A stretch of DNA of 38,644 nucleotides from contig CAKPPS010000013.1 of NCBI GenBank assembly GCA_934177795.1, forward strand, positions 1-38,644, read 5' to 3'. Position numbers and translations under genes: made by a program. Every line of letters starts with the position of its first letter. The stretch's first letter is position 1. Positions 14,554-24,704 of this stretch are shown here, one piece after another. Origin of the DNA: an uncultured Clostridia bacterium (GTDB lineage Bacteria; Bacillota; Clostridia; TANB77; CAG-508). The notes below the pieces were generated by a model that saw only the letters and a list, made by a program, of their open reading frames with translations, did no database searches and had not been told where the DNA came from.

Positions 14554-14586
14554 AAAGAAGTACTTAAAATTTAAGTACTTCTTTTA
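14553..14586. terminator. Bidirectional terminator between ATPase gene and dnaE
   Basis: AAGTACTTAAA/TTTAAGTACTT stem, extended by GA/TC pairs and flanked by A- and T-runs on both sides. It ends both convergent genes and overlaps the dnaE stop region. Confidence 0.88.
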
Positions 14587-17500
14587 TTCTTCTTTAATTT
14601 CAACTCTTTCTTTTCCTAAAATTTCTTCAAATACTTTTAGAATTTCATCTGTTACAAATATCGCTCCACATGGTTTAAATTCATTATCCATTTTTATTTG
14701 AACACTTATATTATTTTTCTCGCCAGAAAAATATTTAATAGCTCCTCTTAATTTTACTTTTGTTTCTTCTTCTAAATCTGTTATATCAAAAATTAAAACT
14801 TTGTGTTTTTTTACTCCAAAATCTGTAATTTGTTTTGCAATAATTTTTGTTTCTTCATTTTCTCTTATACTTAATCTACCATCTACCAAAACAATATTTT
14901 CTTCTATTAAGCTTTTTTGTGAAGATAAATATGCATTTTCAAATACTATTATTTCTGCTTGTCCAAATAAATCTTCTACTGTTACAAATGCCATAATTTT
15001 ATTTGTTTTAGTATATTTTCTCTTTACAGATGTTATTATTCCAGCATATTTAATATTTTGTCCATCTTTAAATTGCAATTTTTCTGTTTGTTCTTCTTTT
15101 GACATTTCTTCATCTATTTCTTTTATTTGTTTAGTATTTATATTTGTTTCATGTTCAATTTGATTTCTTAATTTTTCTAATGGATGTCCAGAAACATATA
15201 TACCCAACATTTCTTTTTCCATAGATAATAATTCTTTTTCTGTAAACTCTTGTTGATTGTAATATGTGTATTTTATTTTATCGTTTTTTTCCACATCTTC
15301 TTTGTTTCCAATATCAAACATTGATACTTGTCCATCTAATCCCTTTTTCTTACTACTTTGAATTGTATCAATTATTGTTTCAAAAGAAGCTAATAATGTT
15401 GCTCTATTTTCTGGGAATTCTTGAAATGCACCAGCTCTTATTAAACTTTCTATACATTTTTTATTAACTGCTTCATCTGCAATTCTTTCACAAAAATCTG
15501 TAAAACTTTTAAATTTGCCATTTCCATTTCTTTCTTTTATAATACTATCAATTGGTACTAGCCCAACATTTTTAATACTACCTAATCCAAATCTAATTTT
15601 TCCTATTTTTTGTCCGCCATCTATATTTTCAACAGTAAATTTTGAACTACTTTTATTTATATCTGGTTTTAATATTTCAATTCCCAATGTCTTACATTCA
15701 TCTATATATTGAGGAATTTTATCTAAATTTCCTAAAAAGCTATTTAATGTAGCAGCCATAAATTCTGCTGGATAATATGCCTTTAAGTACGCTGTTCTAT
15801 ATGCCACAACAGCATAACATGCAGCATGAGATTTGTTAAATGCATATTTTGCAAATTCAGCCATTTCATCAAATATTTTATTTGCAGATTCTTTATCTAT
15901 ACCATTTCTTACACATCCTGGTACTATGATGTTTCCATTTTCATCTACTTGACCATTTATAAAGATTTCTCTTTCTTTTGCCATAACATCTAGTTTTTTC
16001 TTTCCCATTGCTCTTCTTACTAAGTCTGCTCTTCCTAGTGAATATCCAGCTAAATCTCTTACTATTTGCATAACTTGCTCTTGATAAACCATACAACCAT
16101 ATGTAACGTTTAATATTGGCTCTAGTCTTGGATGTGTATATTCATTATGACCTGGATGCAATTTTCCTTTTATATATCTTGGTATTTGATCCATAGGACC
16201 AGGTCTATATAAAGAAACGCCGGCTATTAAATCTTCAAGACAATCTGGTTTCAACTCTTTCATAAAGTTTGTCATACCTTGTGATTCAAATTGAAAAATA
16301 CCACATGTTTTTCCTTCTTGCCATAATTTATATACTTTAGGATCTGCCATATCTTTATCAAATTCTACATCTATACCTCTATTTTGTTTTACTAAATCTA
16401 TTGTGTCTTTTATAACTGTTAATGTTCTGAGTCCTAAAAAGTCCATTTTTAATAGACCTAATTCTTCTAATGTTGTCATTATATATTGTGTAGATATTTG
16501 ATTATCTCTTACATATAATGGCACATAAGTATCTACAGGATCTTTTGTTATAACAATACCACAAGCATGCGTAGATGCCTGCCTTGGCATTCCTTCTAAT
16601 CCCATAGCTATGTCTAATAAATTTTTAATATTTCCATCATTTTCATATAAGTCATTTAATTCTTTGTTTTGTTCTAATGCCTTTTTTATTGTTATATGCA
16701 ATTCATTTGGTATCATTTTTGCAAGTTTGTCCGCTTCCGAATAAGGAAAATCTAATACTCTTGCTACATCTCTTATTACCATTCTAGCTGACATAGTTCC
16801 AAATGTAATTATCTGTGAAACATGATCATGTCCATATTTTCTAGAAACATAGTCTATTACATCTTGCCTATGCTCATAACAAAAATCAACATCAAAATCA
16901 GGCATGCTTATTCTTTCCGGATTTAAAAATCTTTCAAAAAGTAGACCATATTTTATTGGGTCAATATCTGTTATTTCTATTGCATATGCAATTATTGATC
17001 CAGCACCAGATCCACGTCCTGGTCCTACTGGTATATCATGAGTTTTTGCATAATGAATAAAGTCCCAAACTATTAAGAAATAATCAACATATCCCATTTT
17101 TTTAATTATACTTAATTCATATTCAGCTCTTTCTAATATTTCCTTAGATGGATTATCCCCATATCTATTTTTTATTCCATCATCACATAACTTTTTAAAA
17201 TAATCATAATGAGTTTCAAATTCTGGTGGAACATCATAATTTGGCAAAATAGTATGCCCAAATTCAAATTCCACATTACATTTTTCTGCTATTTTTACAG
17301 TATTTTCTATTGCATCTGGAAAATTGCTAAAATACTCTGACATTTCTTCTGGAGATTTTACATATAATTCATCTGTTTCAAATCTCATTCTATCGCTATC
17401 ACTCATTCTTTTTCCTGTTTGAATACAAAGTAATACCTCATGATTATATGCATCTTCTCTTTTTAAATAATGAGCATCATTTGTTGCTGCAAGTGGTATA

Positions 17501-18090
17501 TCTAATTTTCTTGCTAACTGAATTAATTTTTGATTTGCTAATACTTGTTCTTGTAACCCATTATTTTGTACTTCTATATAATAATCTTCTCCAAAAACTT
17601 TTTTATGCCATAATGCTATTTCTTCTGCTTTTTCATTATTTCCATTTAATAAAGCCTGATTTAAACTTCCCGCTAAACATCCGCTTAAGCATATTAATCC
17701 TTTATGATATTTTTCTAGCACTTCTAAATCAATACGTGGTTTGTAATAATATCCATCAACAAATCCAATTGATACTAATTTACTTAAATTCTTATACCCT
17801 TCATTATTTTTAGCAAGCAATATAAGATGATTATATTTGTTGTCTATATTTGGTTCTTTATCAAATCTACTCCTAGGTGCTACATATACCTCACATCCTA
17901 TAATTGGCTTTATTCCCTCTTTTTTACAAGCTTTATAAAAGTCTATTACACCATACATAACTCCATGATCAGTAAGAGCTATGGCATTCATTCCAAGCTC
18001 TTTTGCTCTTACTGGTAAATCTTTTATTCTATTAGCTCCATCTAGCAAACTAAATTCACTATGTATATGTAAATGAACAAAATCTGACAT
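14584..18090 (-). CDS. dnaE: DNA polymerase III subunit alpha (DnaE type)
   Basis: A 1168-aa replicative polymerase. The N-terminal PHP domain begins HLHIHSEFSLLDG (6-18), with TDHGVMYG at 40-47. The palm holds GPGRGSGAGS (357-366) and the catalytic aspartates in PDFDVDF (397-403). Fingers and tandem HhH regions follow (YRPGPMDQIPRYIKGK, GCMVYQEQVMQI, FNKSHAACYA). An OB domain lies near residue 1000 (YAGIITSVKRKYTKTNKIMAFVTVED). There is no polymerase-internal 3'-5' exonuclease, so this is DnaE and not PolC. In Bacillota DnaE works with PolC, mainly extending primers. Length is normal and no intein is seen. Confidence 0.97.
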   Translation of the reverse strand: MSDFVHLHIHSEFSLLDGANRIKDLPVRAKELGMNAIALTDHGVMYGVIDFYKACKKEGIKPIIGCEVYVAPRSRFDKEPNIDNKYNHLILLAKNNEGYKNLSKLVSIGFVDGYYYKPRIDLEVLEKYHKGLICLSGCLAGSLNQALLNGNNEKAEEIALWHKKVFGEDYYIEVQNNGLQEQVLANQKLIQLARKLDIPLAATNDAHYLKREDAYNHEVLLCIQTGKRMSDSDRMRFETDELYVKSPEEMSEYFSNFPDAIENTVKIAEKCNVEFEFGHTILPNYDVPPEFETHYDYFKKLCDDGIKNRYGDNPSKEILERAEYELSIIKKMGYVDYFLIVWDFIHYAKTHDIPVGPGRGSGAGSIIAYAIEITDIDPIKYGLLFERFLNPERISMPDFDVDFCYEHRQDVIDYVSRKYGHDHVSQIITFGTMSARMVIRDVARVLDFPYSEADKLAKMIPNELHITIKKALEQNKELNDLYENDGNIKNLLDIAMGLEGMPRQASTHACGIVITKDPVDTYVPLYVRDNQISTQYIMTTLEELGLLKMDFLGLRTLTVIKDTIDLVKQNRGIDVEFDKDMADPKVYKLWQEGKTCGIFQFESQGMTNFMKELKPDCLEDLIAGVSLYRPGPMDQIPRYIKGKLHPGHNEYTHPRLEPILNVTYGCMVYQEQVMQIVRDLAGYSLGRADLVRRAMGKKKLDVMAKEREIFINGQVDENGNIIVPGCVRNGIDKESANKIFDEMAEFAKYAFNKSHAACYAVVAYRTAYLKAYYPAEFMAATLNSFLGNLDKIPQYIDECKTLGIEILKPDINKSSSKFTVENIDGGQKIGKIRFGLGSIKNVGLVPIDSIIKERNGNGKFKSFTDFCERIADEAVNKKCIESLIRAGAFQEFPENRATLLASFETIIDTIQSSKKKGLDGQVSMFDIGNKEDVEKNDKIKYTYYNQQEFTEKELLSMEKEMLGIYVSGHPLEKLRNQIEHETNINTKQIKEIDEEMSKEEQTEKLQFKDGQNIKYAGIITSVKRKYTKTNKIMAFVTVEDLFGQAEIIVFENAYLSSQKSLIEENIVLVDGRLSIRENEETKIIAKQITDFGVKKHKVLIFDITDLEEETKVKLRGAIKYFSGEKNNISVQIKMDNEFKPCGAIFVTDEILKVFEEILGKERVEIKEE

Positions 18091-18114
18091 TTTCTTTCTC
18101 CTTATTTGACACTC

Positions 18115-18143
18115 ATTATATGAAATTCTTATAATTTTGTCAA
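18115..18143 (-). promoter_or_regulatory. Promoter of dnaE
   Basis: Minus strand consensus TTGACA (18143-18138), 17-bp spacer, TATAAT (18120-18115), about 24 bp before the dnaE start codon. Confidence 0.85.
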
Positions 18144-18151
18144 TTTAGTAA

Positions 18152-19594
18152 TTACTTTTCTACCCATACAGACACAGTTCTATTCTTTACTTTAAATACT
18201 CCGCATCCATCTTCATCAATTGTAACTTCTTCTTCAAAATTTCCTAATGCATCTATAAAAGTTTCTCCTGCAAATTTTTCTCCTATGTACATTCTTTTTT
18301 CTCCATCTATTTTATTAGACGCTATAACTGCTAATCCAGATTTTATATGTTCATCGTCTCCTTCACGAGTAAAACCTATTACACTATCGTGATCAAAATA
18401 ATCATGTTCTAATCCATATGCCTTATCTTTTCTTAATATCATTAAATCTTCTAATTTATCCATTTTTTCTATATTGCTATATGGTATTCCATAATAATCA
18501 CCATAGAACACACATGGATATCCATCATTCTTTAATAAAATTATTGAATATGCAATTTGTTTAAACCATGGTCCTACAAAGCTTTGTAACGCTTGTCCTG
18601 GTTGAGTATCATGATTATCTACAAATGTTACTGCTTTAAGTGGATTTTCCTTTAATAATGTATTGTCTAATAATTTTGACATATCATAATTGGGGTCTTG
18701 TGACGCTGTATAAAAATTATAATGTAATGGTACATCAAATAAAGAAATTTGTCCTTCTGTTTCTGTTATATATTTATGTAATTTTTTTACATCTCCTGTC
18801 CAATATTCTCCAACTGCGAATATATCTCTTTTTTTATACTCTTTTAAGTATTTCATCCATTCATTATAAAATGATGATGGAATATGTTTTAAGGCATCCA
18901 ATCTAAAACCATCTACATATGTAAAATCCATATACCATTTTCCCCAATTTTTACATTCTTCAACTACTTCTTGATTATTAAAATCTAGGTCTGCTCCCAT
19001 TAAATAATCATAATTTCCGTTTTCATCATCAACTTCATTTTGCCACTCTTTATCTTTAAACTTAAAAATTGAGTGTTCACCTGTTGCATTATTATAATCA
19101 ATTCCATCAAAGTGTGTCCAATTCCATTTAAAATTTGAATACTTATTTTTTCTATTTGGAAACGTAAATTTTGTTGCTGCTTGTAATGTTTCATTTTGAG
19201 AAATTTCTATATTATGATTAGCCCAATCTACTTTATTTGCTTTAATTATTTGAAAAAAATCTGCTCCCATTTTATGATTTAAAACAATATCTGCATAACT
19301 TTCTATACCTGCTTGTTTTAAAACTTGTATTGCTTCTAAATACTCATCTTTTGTTCCGTATTTAGTTGCAATAGAACCCTGTTGATCAAATTCTCCTAAA
19401 TCATATAAATCATATGGACCATATCCAACTTCATTTTTTCCACCAATTCCTTTATAAGCTGGAGGTAACCACAAAGCTGTAACTCCAATTCTTGATAATT
19501 TATCAGCTTGTTCTATTACTTTATTCCATAAACCTTTTTCACAATTTAAATACCATTCAAAATACTGCATTATTGTTCCATTTATTTTTTTCAA
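18152..19594 (-). CDS. Cytoplasmic alpha-amylase (GH13)
   Basis: A 480-aa alpha-amylase without a signal peptide, so it acts inside the cell on maltodextrins or storage glucan. The TIM-barrel regions are clear: region I DIVLNHK (102-108), region II GFRLDALKH with nucleophile Asp233, region III FAVGEYW with acid/base Glu263, and region IV FVDNHDT with Asp329. The start MKKINGTIMQYFEWYL and the length match GH13 subfamily 5 bacterial enzymes. A small C-terminal beta domain follows residue 390 or so. It is transcribed alone. Confidence 0.95.
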   Translation of the reverse strand: MKKINGTIMQYFEWYLNCEKGLWNKVIEQADKLSRIGVTALWLPPAYKGIGGKNEVGYGPYDLYDLGEFDQQGSIATKYGTKDEYLEAIQVLKQAGIESYADIVLNHKMGADFFQIIKANKVDWANHNIEISQNETLQAATKFTFPNRKNKYSNFKWNWTHFDGIDYNNATGEHSIFKFKDKEWQNEVDDENGNYDYLMGADLDFNNQEVVEECKNWGKWYMDFTYVDGFRLDALKHIPSSFYNEWMKYLKEYKKRDIFAVGEYWTGDVKKLHKYITETEGQISLFDVPLHYNFYTASQDPNYDMSKLLDNTLLKENPLKAVTFVDNHDTQPGQALQSFVGPWFKQIAYSIILLKNDGYPCVFYGDYYGIPYSNIEKMDKLEDLMILRKDKAYGLEHDYFDHDSVIGFTREGDDEHIKSGLAVIASNKIDGEKRMYIGEKFAGETFIDALGNFEEEVTIDEDGCGVFKVKNRTVSVWVEK

Positions 19595-19618
19595 TTATAT
19601 CTCCTTCTTCCCCGAAAC

Positions 19619-19647
19619 ATTATATCATTATAAGATTTTATTGTACA
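19619..19647 (-). promoter_or_regulatory. Promoter of alpha-amylase gene
   Basis: Minus strand TGTACA (19647-19642), 17-bp spacer, TATAAT (19624-19619). A second TATAAT lies 8 bp upstream (19632-19627). No cre-like carbon-catabolite site is obvious. Confidence 0.58.
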
Positions 19648-19651
19648 TAAA

Positions 19652-19680
19652 TTGACAAGTTTTTTTAATTTTTATATAAT
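19652..19680 (+). promoter_or_regulatory. Promoter of thioesterase gene
   Basis: Consensus TTGACA (19652-19657), 17-bp spacer, TATAAT (19675-19680). It is divergent from the amylase promoter five bp away. Confidence 0.85.
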
Positions 19681-19721
19681 CACATATGGTTAATAAAATA
19701 TAATATAAGGAAGCGATTTTT

Positions 19722-20138
19722 TTGGAACATATTTTTGAAAGAACTATAAACTATTATGAAACAGATAAAATGGGAATTGTACACCATTCTAACTACATTA
19801 GATTCTTAGAAGAAGCTCGTTGTGAATTTTTAAAAGCAATCGATTTACCTTATGAAACTTTAGAAAATAATGGAATTATGATACCTGTTTTAGAAGTTCA
19901 CTGCAAATACAAATATCACGTAAGCTTTGGAGACACAATTGTTATAAAAAGTAAAATTTCAACCTTTACAGGCGTTAAAATGATTGTTGACTATGAAATA
20001 ATTAACAAAGCTAATTCTAATTTAGTTATGACAGCTCAAACCAAACATTGTTTTACAAATAACTCTTTACGACCTATAAACCTAAAAAAACATTATATAG
20101 AAGGTTACGAAAAAATAATAAATGCTTTAGAAAATTAA
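19722..20138 (+). CDS. YbgC/4HBT-family acyl-CoA thioesterase
   Basis: A 138-aa hot-dog-fold thioesterase. The active-site segment reads YYETDKMGIVHHSNYIRFLEEARCEFL, with Asp15 the expected catalytic residue of the 4-hydroxybenzoyl-CoA thioesterase family. The start is a TTG at 19722 behind AAGGAAG; there is no ATG before the conserved region. The substrate is unknown; YbgC relatives take short-chain or hydroxyacyl-CoA or acyl-ACP. It is transcribed alone. Confidence 0.9.
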   Translation: MEHIFERTINYYETDKMGIVHHSNYIRFLEEARCEFLKAIDLPYETLENNGIMIPVLEVHCKYKYHVSFGDTIVIKSKISTFTGVKMIVDYEIINKANSNLVMTAQTKHCFTNNSLRPINLKKHYIEGYEKIINALEN

Positions 20139-20162
20139 AATATAGTAATTTATAAAAAATAC

Positions 20163-20191
20163 TTTATATTTTATATGTTTTATGGTACAAT
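20163..20191 (+). promoter_or_regulatory. Promoter of zinc-ribbon/HTH gene
   Basis: TTTATA (20163-20168), 17-bp spacer, TG-extended TACAAT (20186-20191). The -35 is weak. Confidence 0.6.
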
Positions 20192-20246
20192 ATTGTAAAT
20201 TTATAAATTATAATGTCAAAAGATAAAATATTAGGAGGAATTTTTT

Positions 20247-20534
20247 ATGGAATTTAGTAAATGTAATCGTTGTGGTAACTTCTATATTTCAGATAGTAAT
20301 GTATGCCCTAAATGTGCAGCAAAAGATAATTTAGAATTTTCTGCATTTAAAAATTATATACAAGAAAATGGTTTTGAAGAATCATTAGGAGCTATATCTT
20401 CTGAAACAGGTATTTCAGAAAAGAATTTAAGTAGATTTTTAAATTATGACGAATTTAAACAATTTCAACAAGAAAATGGAAATATAAACTTAAATAACAA
20501 TAAATTTGGAAATAATGGAATAAATTTAGATTAA
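20247..20534 (+). CDS. Small zinc-ribbon plus HTH protein (YvyF/TIGR03826-like)
   Basis: A 95-aa protein. The N-terminal zinc ribbon has CNRC (Cys6, Cys9) and CPKC (Cys20, Cys23). A helix-turn-helix-like segment follows (GFEESLGAISSETGISEKNLSRFLNY), then an Asn-rich tail. This layout resembles the small flagellar-operon regulators of the YvyF/TIGR03826 group, but no flagellar gene is nearby. A strong AGGAGGA precedes the ATG. The tyrS gene follows after a short hairpin. Confidence 0.72.
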   Translation: MEFSKCNRCGNFYISDSNVCPKCAAKDNLEFSAFKNYIQENGFEESLGAISSETGISEKNLSRFLNYDEFKQFQQENGNINLNNNKFGNNGINLD

Positions 20535-20545
20535 TTTTTATATTA

Positions 20546-20568
20546 TAGCCATATTATATATATGGCTA
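20546..20568 (+). terminator. Hairpin before tyrS
   Basis: TAGCCATA/TATGGCTA stem with a 7-nt A/T loop, followed by CTTTTATT. It is a weak terminator or attenuator in the 65-bp gap before tyrS. There is no T-box leader: the gap is too short. Confidence 0.55.
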
Positions 20569-20599
20569 CTTTTATTAATTATACTAGGAGGATTTATAT

Positions 20600-21814
20600 A
20601 TGAAAAATGTATTTGATATATTAGATGAAAGAGGATATGTTGAACAAATGACTCATCCTCAAGAAATCAAAGAATTATTTGCTAAGGAATCTGTACCTTT
20701 CTACATAGGAATAGATCCAACAGCTGATAGTTTGCATATTGGTCACTTTATATCTTTAATGGTTGCTTCTCATATGCAAAAATGTGGTCACAAACCAATC
20801 ATATTAGTTGGTGGTGGTACTGCTATTATAGGTGACCCATCAGGAAAAACTGATATGAGAAAAATGCTATCTAAAGAAGAAATAAATCATAATGTTGAAT
20901 CAATAAAAAAACAAATAGCTAAGTTTTTAAGTTTTGAAGGTGAAAATGCAGCTATTATTGTTAATAATGCTGATTGGATATTAGATTTAAATTATGTTGA
21001 TTTTATGCGTGAAATAGGAAGTTTATTCTCAGTAAATAAAATGCTTGCAGCAGATTGTTATAAACAAAGATTAGATACAGGTCTTACATTTTTTGAAATG
21101 GGATATATGCTTATGCAATCTTATGACTTTTTATATTTGTACAATAAATATGGATGTAAATTAGAAATGGGCGGAAACGATCAATGGTCTAATATCATAG
21201 GCGGTGTTGATCTTATAAGAAAAATTGGTAAAGATGATTCTTTTGGTTTAACATTTAAACTTCTTACAACTAAAGAAGGTAAAAAAATGGGAAAAACTGA
21301 GAAAGGTGCTTTATGGCTTGATGCAGAAAAAACTTCTCCTTATGAATTTTATCAATATTGGAGAAACGTTGCTGATGATGATATAAAAACTGTTTTATCA
21401 TTACTTACATTCTTACCTATGGATAAAATAAATGAACTTACATCTTATAATGATGAAAGAATAAATGAAGCAAAAAAAGTAGCTGCTTTTGAAATAACAA
21501 AATTAATTCACGGTGAAGAAGAAGCAAAAAAAGCTGAACAAGCTTCACTAGCATTATTTGAAGGTCAAGGAAATTTAGATAATATGCCTTCTACTAAATT
21601 AGAAAATATTGATATTTCTATTGTTGACGCTATTGTTTTAACAGGTATTGCACCATCAAAGGGTCAAGCAAGAACTTTAATTGCTCAAGGTGGAATTTCT
21701 TTAAATGACGAAAAAGTAACTGATGTTTCTTATAAATTATCAGAAAATGATTTTAATGATGGATATGCTATATTAAAAAAAGGTAAAAAAATATATCATA
21801 AATTAGAAAAATAA
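20600..21814 (+). CDS. tyrS: Tyrosyl-tRNA synthetase
   Basis: A 404-aa class I aminoacyl-tRNA synthetase. It has the HIGH motif in SLHIGH (44-49), the tyrosine-binding regions (YDFLYLYNKYGCKLEMGGNDQWSN), the KMSKS-equivalent KKMGKT (228-233) and a C-terminal S4 RNA-binding domain (from about 340: IAPSKGQARTLIAQGGISLN). The TyrS type (KMGKT, short) is typical of bacteria. Expression may depend on the upstream promoter, with read-through of a weak hairpin. AGGAGGA precedes the ATG. Confidence 0.97.
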   Translation: MKNVFDILDERGYVEQMTHPQEIKELFAKESVPFYIGIDPTADSLHIGHFISLMVASHMQKCGHKPIILVGGGTAIIGDPSGKTDMRKMLSKEEINHNVESIKKQIAKFLSFEGENAAIIVNNADWILDLNYVDFMREIGSLFSVNKMLAADCYKQRLDTGLTFFEMGYMLMQSYDFLYLYNKYGCKLEMGGNDQWSNIIGGVDLIRKIGKDDSFGLTFKLLTTKEGKKMGKTEKGALWLDAEKTSPYEFYQYWRNVADDDIKTVLSLLTFLPMDKINELTSYNDERINEAKKVAAFEITKLIHGEEEAKKAEQASLALFEGQGNLDNMPSTKLENIDISIVDAIVLTGIAPSKGQARTLIAQGGISLNDEKVTDVSYKLSENDFNDGYAILKKGKKIYHKLEK

Positions 21815-21820
21815 TTTTAA

Positions 21821-21856
21821 AAAACCTCTTAGATAAATTCTAAGAGGTTTTTATTT
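21821..21856. terminator. Terminator of tyrS (bidirectional)
   Basis: AAAACCTCTTAGA/TCTAAGAGGTTTT, 13 bp with a 5-nt loop, then TTATTTTTAA. The A-run on the other side lets it also end the convergent UPF0182 gene. Confidence 0.92.
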
Positions 21857-21866
21857 TTAATATTTC

Positions 21867-24695
21867 TTATCTACTTGTATTTGTATCAACTACAATATTC
21901 TCGTCAATCATTGAATTAGTCTCATTTGTGTCTGTGTTATTTGTTGTATTACTGTTTTTCTTACTCTTCTTTTCTTCTTCTTGTAATTTTTCCAATGAAT
22001 TAACTAAACCTTGAAGCTTTTTAATATCAGATCCCATCATTTCCCAATCATTATTTTTATTTGATTCTGTTAAATTATTATTAGCTTTTATAATTGCATC
22101 TATTAATCCTTGAAGGTCATCTGTGTTTTCTACTTCTATATCAACAGCATATTGTGAAAGTAAATTTTTTATTGCTTCATTAATATTATTTCCAATTGCA
22201 ACTTTATTTCCTGATGCTACAATAATTTTCTTAAGAACTGGTACATCTGATTCATTAATCATTGTTTGATATATTGGTTCTACATATAAAAGAGTACTTT
22301 GTATTGGAACTATAATCATTTGTTTTGTTATTTTTGTTCCTGTTACATTTAATGCATCTAATTCTTTTGAAATTGTTTCATCTTGACTAATTTGTGTATC
22401 TAATTGCATTGGCCCTAATATATTATTGTCTGATGCATATTTATATAGTTTTAATTTACTAGTTCCATCTTCATATGATCCAACTAAATATGATATTATA
22501 TTTTGTTTTCCACTTGGTGTAAATGTTTGAACTAGTCCTAATGTATCTTTATCTGAATCTGTTGTTTTTAACATTGTGTAATATGGATTAAGTACTGTTC
22601 CTGTTGCTTTTGTTGTTTGCATTGTTGTATTATATTTTGCTTGTTCCCATATATCATCACTTCTATATAACACATCTGGTTTTACATTATGATATAATGT
22701 AATCATTTTTGATTGAATGTTATATAAATATTGTGGATATATAAAATTCTTTGATACATCTTCTGGTATTTTACTATCTATATCTTCAAATAATGTTTTA
22801 TATGTATTTCTATATGCCATAACTATTGGATCTGTTCTATCTGTTATATAAAATTTCATAGTTCCATCATAACTATTTATTAATACTTTTACAGAATTTC
22901 TTATATAATTAATTTTTTGTTTAGATCCATTATAAATTATATTACTATAAGATGAGTATGGATAATCGCTAGATACTGTATATGCATCTAATACCCAAAT
23001 AATATTTCCATTATCATCTATTACTGAATATGGATTTTCATCATACAATAAATATGGTAATGCTTTTTTTGCTCTTTCTCTTATATTTCTATTTATTAGT
23101 ATTTTACTATCGTTTGTTATAGAATTAGAAAACGCTAAATTTATGTTTCCTTCTTTTATTGCAAGTACAATTCTATCTAAAAATCCTAAACTTAAACCTG
23201 CTTTTCCATTATATGAATATTCATAATCTTTTCCACTTTCATCTGTATAATCATATTCTGATTTGTTTTTTGTATTTGTAACTATTGTTCCATCTGTTTC
23301 TAATCCAAAATATATTCTAGGTTGAGAAATTTTTATTTTATCGCTTGATGTTGCTTTTTGAACATATTCTACATTTCCTGTTTCTGTACTTTTGCTTGCA
23401 GATGTTATTATTTCTCCATAACCATGTGTATATTCATATGTTTTATTATTATAAGTTCTGTCTCCACTTGAAATTTCTCTAGGAGAAAGATATACTAATT
23501 TTTCTTTTCCATCTATGTTGTATTTTCCTATGTTTGCATTTCTATATGTATAATATCCCGTATTTGTTTGACTATCTTCTAATGCTTTTACAACTGCATC
23601 TGTATTTATTATTGTTATATTGTTTAAAATATTTCCATTATTATCTACTTCATCTACAGTAATTGTTCCAGAATAATTTAAATTTTCTTCTTTTATATTT
23701 ATTCCATATGCATTTTTTGTATAATCTATATTATATGCAATATATTGTTTTTCTTTATCTAGTTCATTTGAATTTACAAATATAGCATCAAATATTACCA
23801 TTACAAAGAATAATGAAACTAAATATACTGGAAGAGTAGCTAAACTTATTAATACTTTCTTCATGTTTGATTGTTTAAAATATTTTATAGCTGTAAATAT
23901 TGATGCAACTATAACAACTGCAAATATTCTATATCCCCATAATTTAACTGTTGACTCTGTAAATCCTGCACCTGTTAATTCTACATCATTTTCTAATGTT
24001 ATAAATTTTTGTAAAACAATATTTTGAGTATTAAGTAATGTTAATAATGCTATCCCTATAGTAACTAACTTTAAATTTCTTATTCCCTTTTTCATTAATT
24101 TGCTTTGTTTTAATGTTTTTCTATCTATTCCATCAAAATGTATGTTAAAAACAATTATATAATATAATATCATATAAATTGTTAATCCTATTATTAAACC
24201 AATAAAGTATATTATGAAAAATTCTATAATAGGCTTTATAAACATATAATAAGAAATATCTAAATTAAATATTGGATCGGTAATTCCAAATGATGTATTA
24301 CTTGATAAAAGCAATATCTTATTTAACAATAAATTTGAAACTACTACACTTCCTATTGCTGCAATTACTAAAGAAAGCGATTTATTTAATAGTTTAGGCA
24401 TTTTCTTTTTTTCTTCATCAAAAAATTCTTTTAAGCCTTTTTTTATACCAATATTGGTAAAGTACATTACTATGTATAAAAATACAAAATTTATTCCCAT
24501 TATAATGTATTTGCACTTTAAATTAGTTTGATATATGTTAATATAATTTTCGCCTAATTCTTTATATTCTAAATAACTTCCTCTTAATGATATATAATTT
24601 CCTATTGCAAATATTATTAAAAATAATATTACTAATATCATTCTTGTTTTATTTTTCTTTTTTTGTACATTATTTTCCTGTTTTACTTCTCCCAT
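21867..24695 (-). CDS. UPF0182-family integral membrane protein
   Basis: A 942-aa protein of the UPF0182 (COG1615) family, whose biochemical role is not established. The N-terminal third has about seven membrane helices (first near 19-41; then about 63-83, 105-130 and so on), including the family segment SFGITDPIFNLDISYYMF. A large extracytoplasmic region follows, with conserved stretches such as LPYLLYDENPYSVIDDNGNIIW and FIYPQYLYNIQSKMITLYHN. The C-terminal 60 residues are helical and then Asn/Thr-rich. It lies nine bases after ftsY, suggesting one operon. Confidence 0.9.
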   Translation of the reverse strand: MGEVKQENNVQKKKNKTRMILVILFLIIFAIGNYISLRGSYLEYKELGENYINIYQTNLKCKYIIMGINFVFLYIVMYFTNIGIKKGLKEFFDEEKKKMPKLLNKSLSLVIAAIGSVVVSNLLLNKILLLSSNTSFGITDPIFNLDISYYMFIKPIIEFFIIYFIGLIIGLTIYMILYYIIVFNIHFDGIDRKTLKQSKLMKKGIRNLKLVTIGIALLTLLNTQNIVLQKFITLENDVELTGAGFTESTVKLWGYRIFAVVIVASIFTAIKYFKQSNMKKVLISLATLPVYLVSLFFVMVIFDAIFVNSNELDKEKQYIAYNIDYTKNAYGINIKEENLNYSGTITVDEVDNNGNILNNITIINTDAVVKALEDSQTNTGYYTYRNANIGKYNIDGKEKLVYLSPREISSGDRTYNNKTYEYTHGYGEIITSASKSTETGNVEYVQKATSSDKIKISQPRIYFGLETDGTIVTNTKNKSEYDYTDESGKDYEYSYNGKAGLSLGFLDRIVLAIKEGNINLAFSNSITNDSKILINRNIRERAKKALPYLLYDENPYSVIDDNGNIIWVLDAYTVSSDYPYSSYSNIIYNGSKQKINYIRNSVKVLINSYDGTMKFYITDRTDPIVMAYRNTYKTLFEDIDSKIPEDVSKNFIYPQYLYNIQSKMITLYHNVKPDVLYRSDDIWEQAKYNTTMQTTKATGTVLNPYYTMLKTTDSDKDTLGLVQTFTPSGKQNIISYLVGSYEDGTSKLKLYKYASDNNILGPMQLDTQISQDETISKELDALNVTGTKITKQMIIVPIQSTLLYVEPIYQTMINESDVPVLKKIIVASGNKVAIGNNINEAIKNLLSQYAVDIEVENTDDLQGLIDAIIKANNNLTESNKNNDWEMMGSDIKKLQGLVNSLEKLQEEEKKSKKNSNTTNNTDTNETNSMIDENIVVDTNTSR

Positions 24696-24704
24696 AATCT
24701 CCTC

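Noticed and set aside
20535..20599. Possible T-box riboswitch before tyrS
   Set aside because: The gap is only 65 bp and lacks the T-box sequence and specifier stem.
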